From assembly GCF_028769735.1 (NCBI RefSeq), contig NC_088172.1, positions 66,605,631-66,669,630 on the forward strand: 64,000 bases of DNA, read 5' to 3'. This stretch comes from Zonotrichia leucophrys gambelii. Taxonomy: Eukaryota > Chordata > Aves > Passeriformes > Passerellidae. The notes under the pieces were generated by a model. The model searched no databases, was not told the DNA's origin, and saw only the letters and a list, made by a program, of their open reading frames with translations. Both the position numbers and the translations under genes were made by a program. Of the stretch, positions 62,293 through 64,000 are shown piece after piece. Each line of letters begins with the position of its first letter. Position 1 is the stretch's first letter.

Positions 62293-64000
62293 GGGTGTCT
62301 TGTAGGGGGCATTTTGTAGATGATTCCATCTTTAAGATGGCACAAGAGTTGCTCACAGGAATGGGAAAAGGCTGTCTGCTGGAGACTTTTGAAATAATAT
62401 TGGAGCAAGTCCTAGAAAACAGTGTGGGAAGCATCTATGTTTTGAAGATGTGGATTAATTAATTGCCTAGAGAGATTTGAAAACCTGCCTCATTATTTGT
62501 CATAATAAACTCCCCTTCTGCCTTGAAAAGAGACTTTCGTCTTAGTTACATCAGTATGAATCAGAAATCAATCTATTAAAGGCAAAACATTACACCAGCA
62601 CAAAAGGTAAATCAGGCATTTGACTGCTGTTTCTTCTGGATAAGTCAATGATTGCCCAGGTCTTGGACTAAATTTTGCTGTCAGTTTCAGAAATTTACCT
62701 CCCATGTATTTCAGCTCCTGTGTACAAAACCTAGAGCAGAATTTGGCTGGTTTGACTCTATAAAAACTGAGTTTTCATTGCCCAGTTCAAAGGTCATTAA
62801 AGCTGGTCATTAATTATATTTCCATGTAATTTAGATGGCAATAGTTTAAGTGGCAACCCATCTCAAAGTCTGTCCTTTCTAGATGGCAAATAAGTGAGGC
62901 CCAATAAATTTTCATTACTTAGAGACTAACAAAAGGAAGCTAGGAATAACTTCAAAAGATGAACTTCCACTAGTAATTTAAGTTAATAGCCAACTAACTG
63001 TGATCACTGTAAAAATAACAAAGCATAACACAATGAATATGATATTAATTAAAATGACAACCCTTGATTGTATCTACAGATCTCTTTTGAATGAAGAGAT
63101 GTATTAAGTTTATAGGAATGACCATAAAATACCTAAACGTTCCCCTTTTAAAATTCTTGTCATGTTATGTATTTTATTTCTGCTCTCTTCAGGGCCTATA
63201 TTTCTGCAGTAAAAAGGGCAAAAACCTTAGGGAGGTCATTTAGAACTCCACTGACCACTGATTGTACACTATATTTGTAAAACTAGAGGGTATATAAATC
63301 TACCTTTCAGTACTTGAGTCTTTTCAGATGCCGTAAAAACCTTACTGCATCTATAAAATTCATCCCAGAGGAAATGGTGTAAAGCCTGATGTAATAAAAT
63401 GCATCTATCTCAATATATGCATTCATTAGCGTGTGCAGAAACACCCCTCATCAGTCACTGGTGAGGACACGTTTACTGGCTGTCTGAAGTATCAGCTTGG
63501 GCCTGTTAGCAATTTTTACAAGCAAGAGAACTGTGTATAAGAGTGTGAAGTGAAATGAGTAGTGGCTATCTTTGCTGAGCACCTAATTGACTGATCAACA
63601 CACGTGAATGAAGAGCTGGGATGAAACAGCGAGACACTGAATTCAAGACAAGAAAAGTTATGGGATGACTTAGGGTGGGCTGGCTGTCTGAAAGAGCTCT
63701 GCACCTTGAGAGGTGGATGGAACAGGAAAGTGCATGGCCAGGTTATTACTTTGCTGTAGGCTGTGGATTGCTAATTAGAGCTTTGACTTTTTTTCCAGCT
63801 TTAGTCCTTCTCTGAGCTTTAGCCTTTGAACTTCAGCAGTTTGACTCTATTTCAAACTAAAGCTTGGTAAGTAAGAGCAGGTTGCAGAGTAATACAGAGA
63901 AGCAAATATTTGAAAATCCCAGATGTTCTCTCCATGCTTGTGGACTCCAGCTTCACACAGCAGCAGAAACACTGCTGAAATAGGTAGAGAGGTTGTGCCT
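62293..64000. other. AT-rich non-coding sequence
   Basis: Stops in all frames and several AATTAA-rich patches. No repeat family or exon-like stretch recognised. Confidence 0.45.

Overview
The window reads as nuclear DNA of a bird, most likely a passerine. The evidence is one clear and one short CR1 LINE 3' end, two LTR sequences of the kind common in songbird genomes, low gene density, scattered A-run/C-run motifs and long polypurine/polypyrimidine microsatellites. There is no sign of prokaryotic, plasmid, phage or organellar gene organisation. The taxonomic call rests on recognising repeat families, not on a gene.

Layout. 1-14 kb is mostly featureless AT-leaning non-coding DNA with a CR1 copy near 0.8-1.0 kb, a perfect 19-bp-arm hairpin at 2.43 kb and two short coding-like stretches (about 6.7-6.86 kb on + and 11.87-12.02 kb on -). 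14.7-15.5 kb is a GC-rich block followed by an A/C-only tract. 17-24 kb has a third coding-like stretch (18.14-18.26 kb, -), two old CR1/L3-like LINE remnants (about 19.9 and 22.2-22.6 kb) and two possible conserved non-coding elements. 25.68-28.40 kb holds two large polypyrimidine/polypurine arrays: (CCTCT)n, then a GGAA array studded with about a dozen GTGGCG interruptions. 32.6-33.1 kb is an LTR on + with visible TATA and poly(A) signals. 38-40.4 kb carries a 33-base A run, a possible tRNA-derived fragment, a (TCAC)n array and a third LINE remnant. 50.23-50.84 kb is a well bounded solo LTR with matching termini and a 5-bp target duplication, followed by a short CR1 tail. 51-64 kb is non-coding with several small tandem or inverted duplications.

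No complete protein-coding gene can be supported. The longest open frames lie in microsatellites or GC-rich DNA and look like chance. The window is best read as intergenic or long-intron DNA. The three exon-like stretches are the only coding candidates; all are low confidence and I could not assign any of them to a family. No RNA gene with an intact structure and no CRISPR array was seen. I found no convincing undescribed system. The most useful leads are the ETS-like GGAA array, the CpG-bearing open segment with an octamer at 11.9 kb, the clean hairpin at 2.43 kb and the dated solo-LTR insertion.
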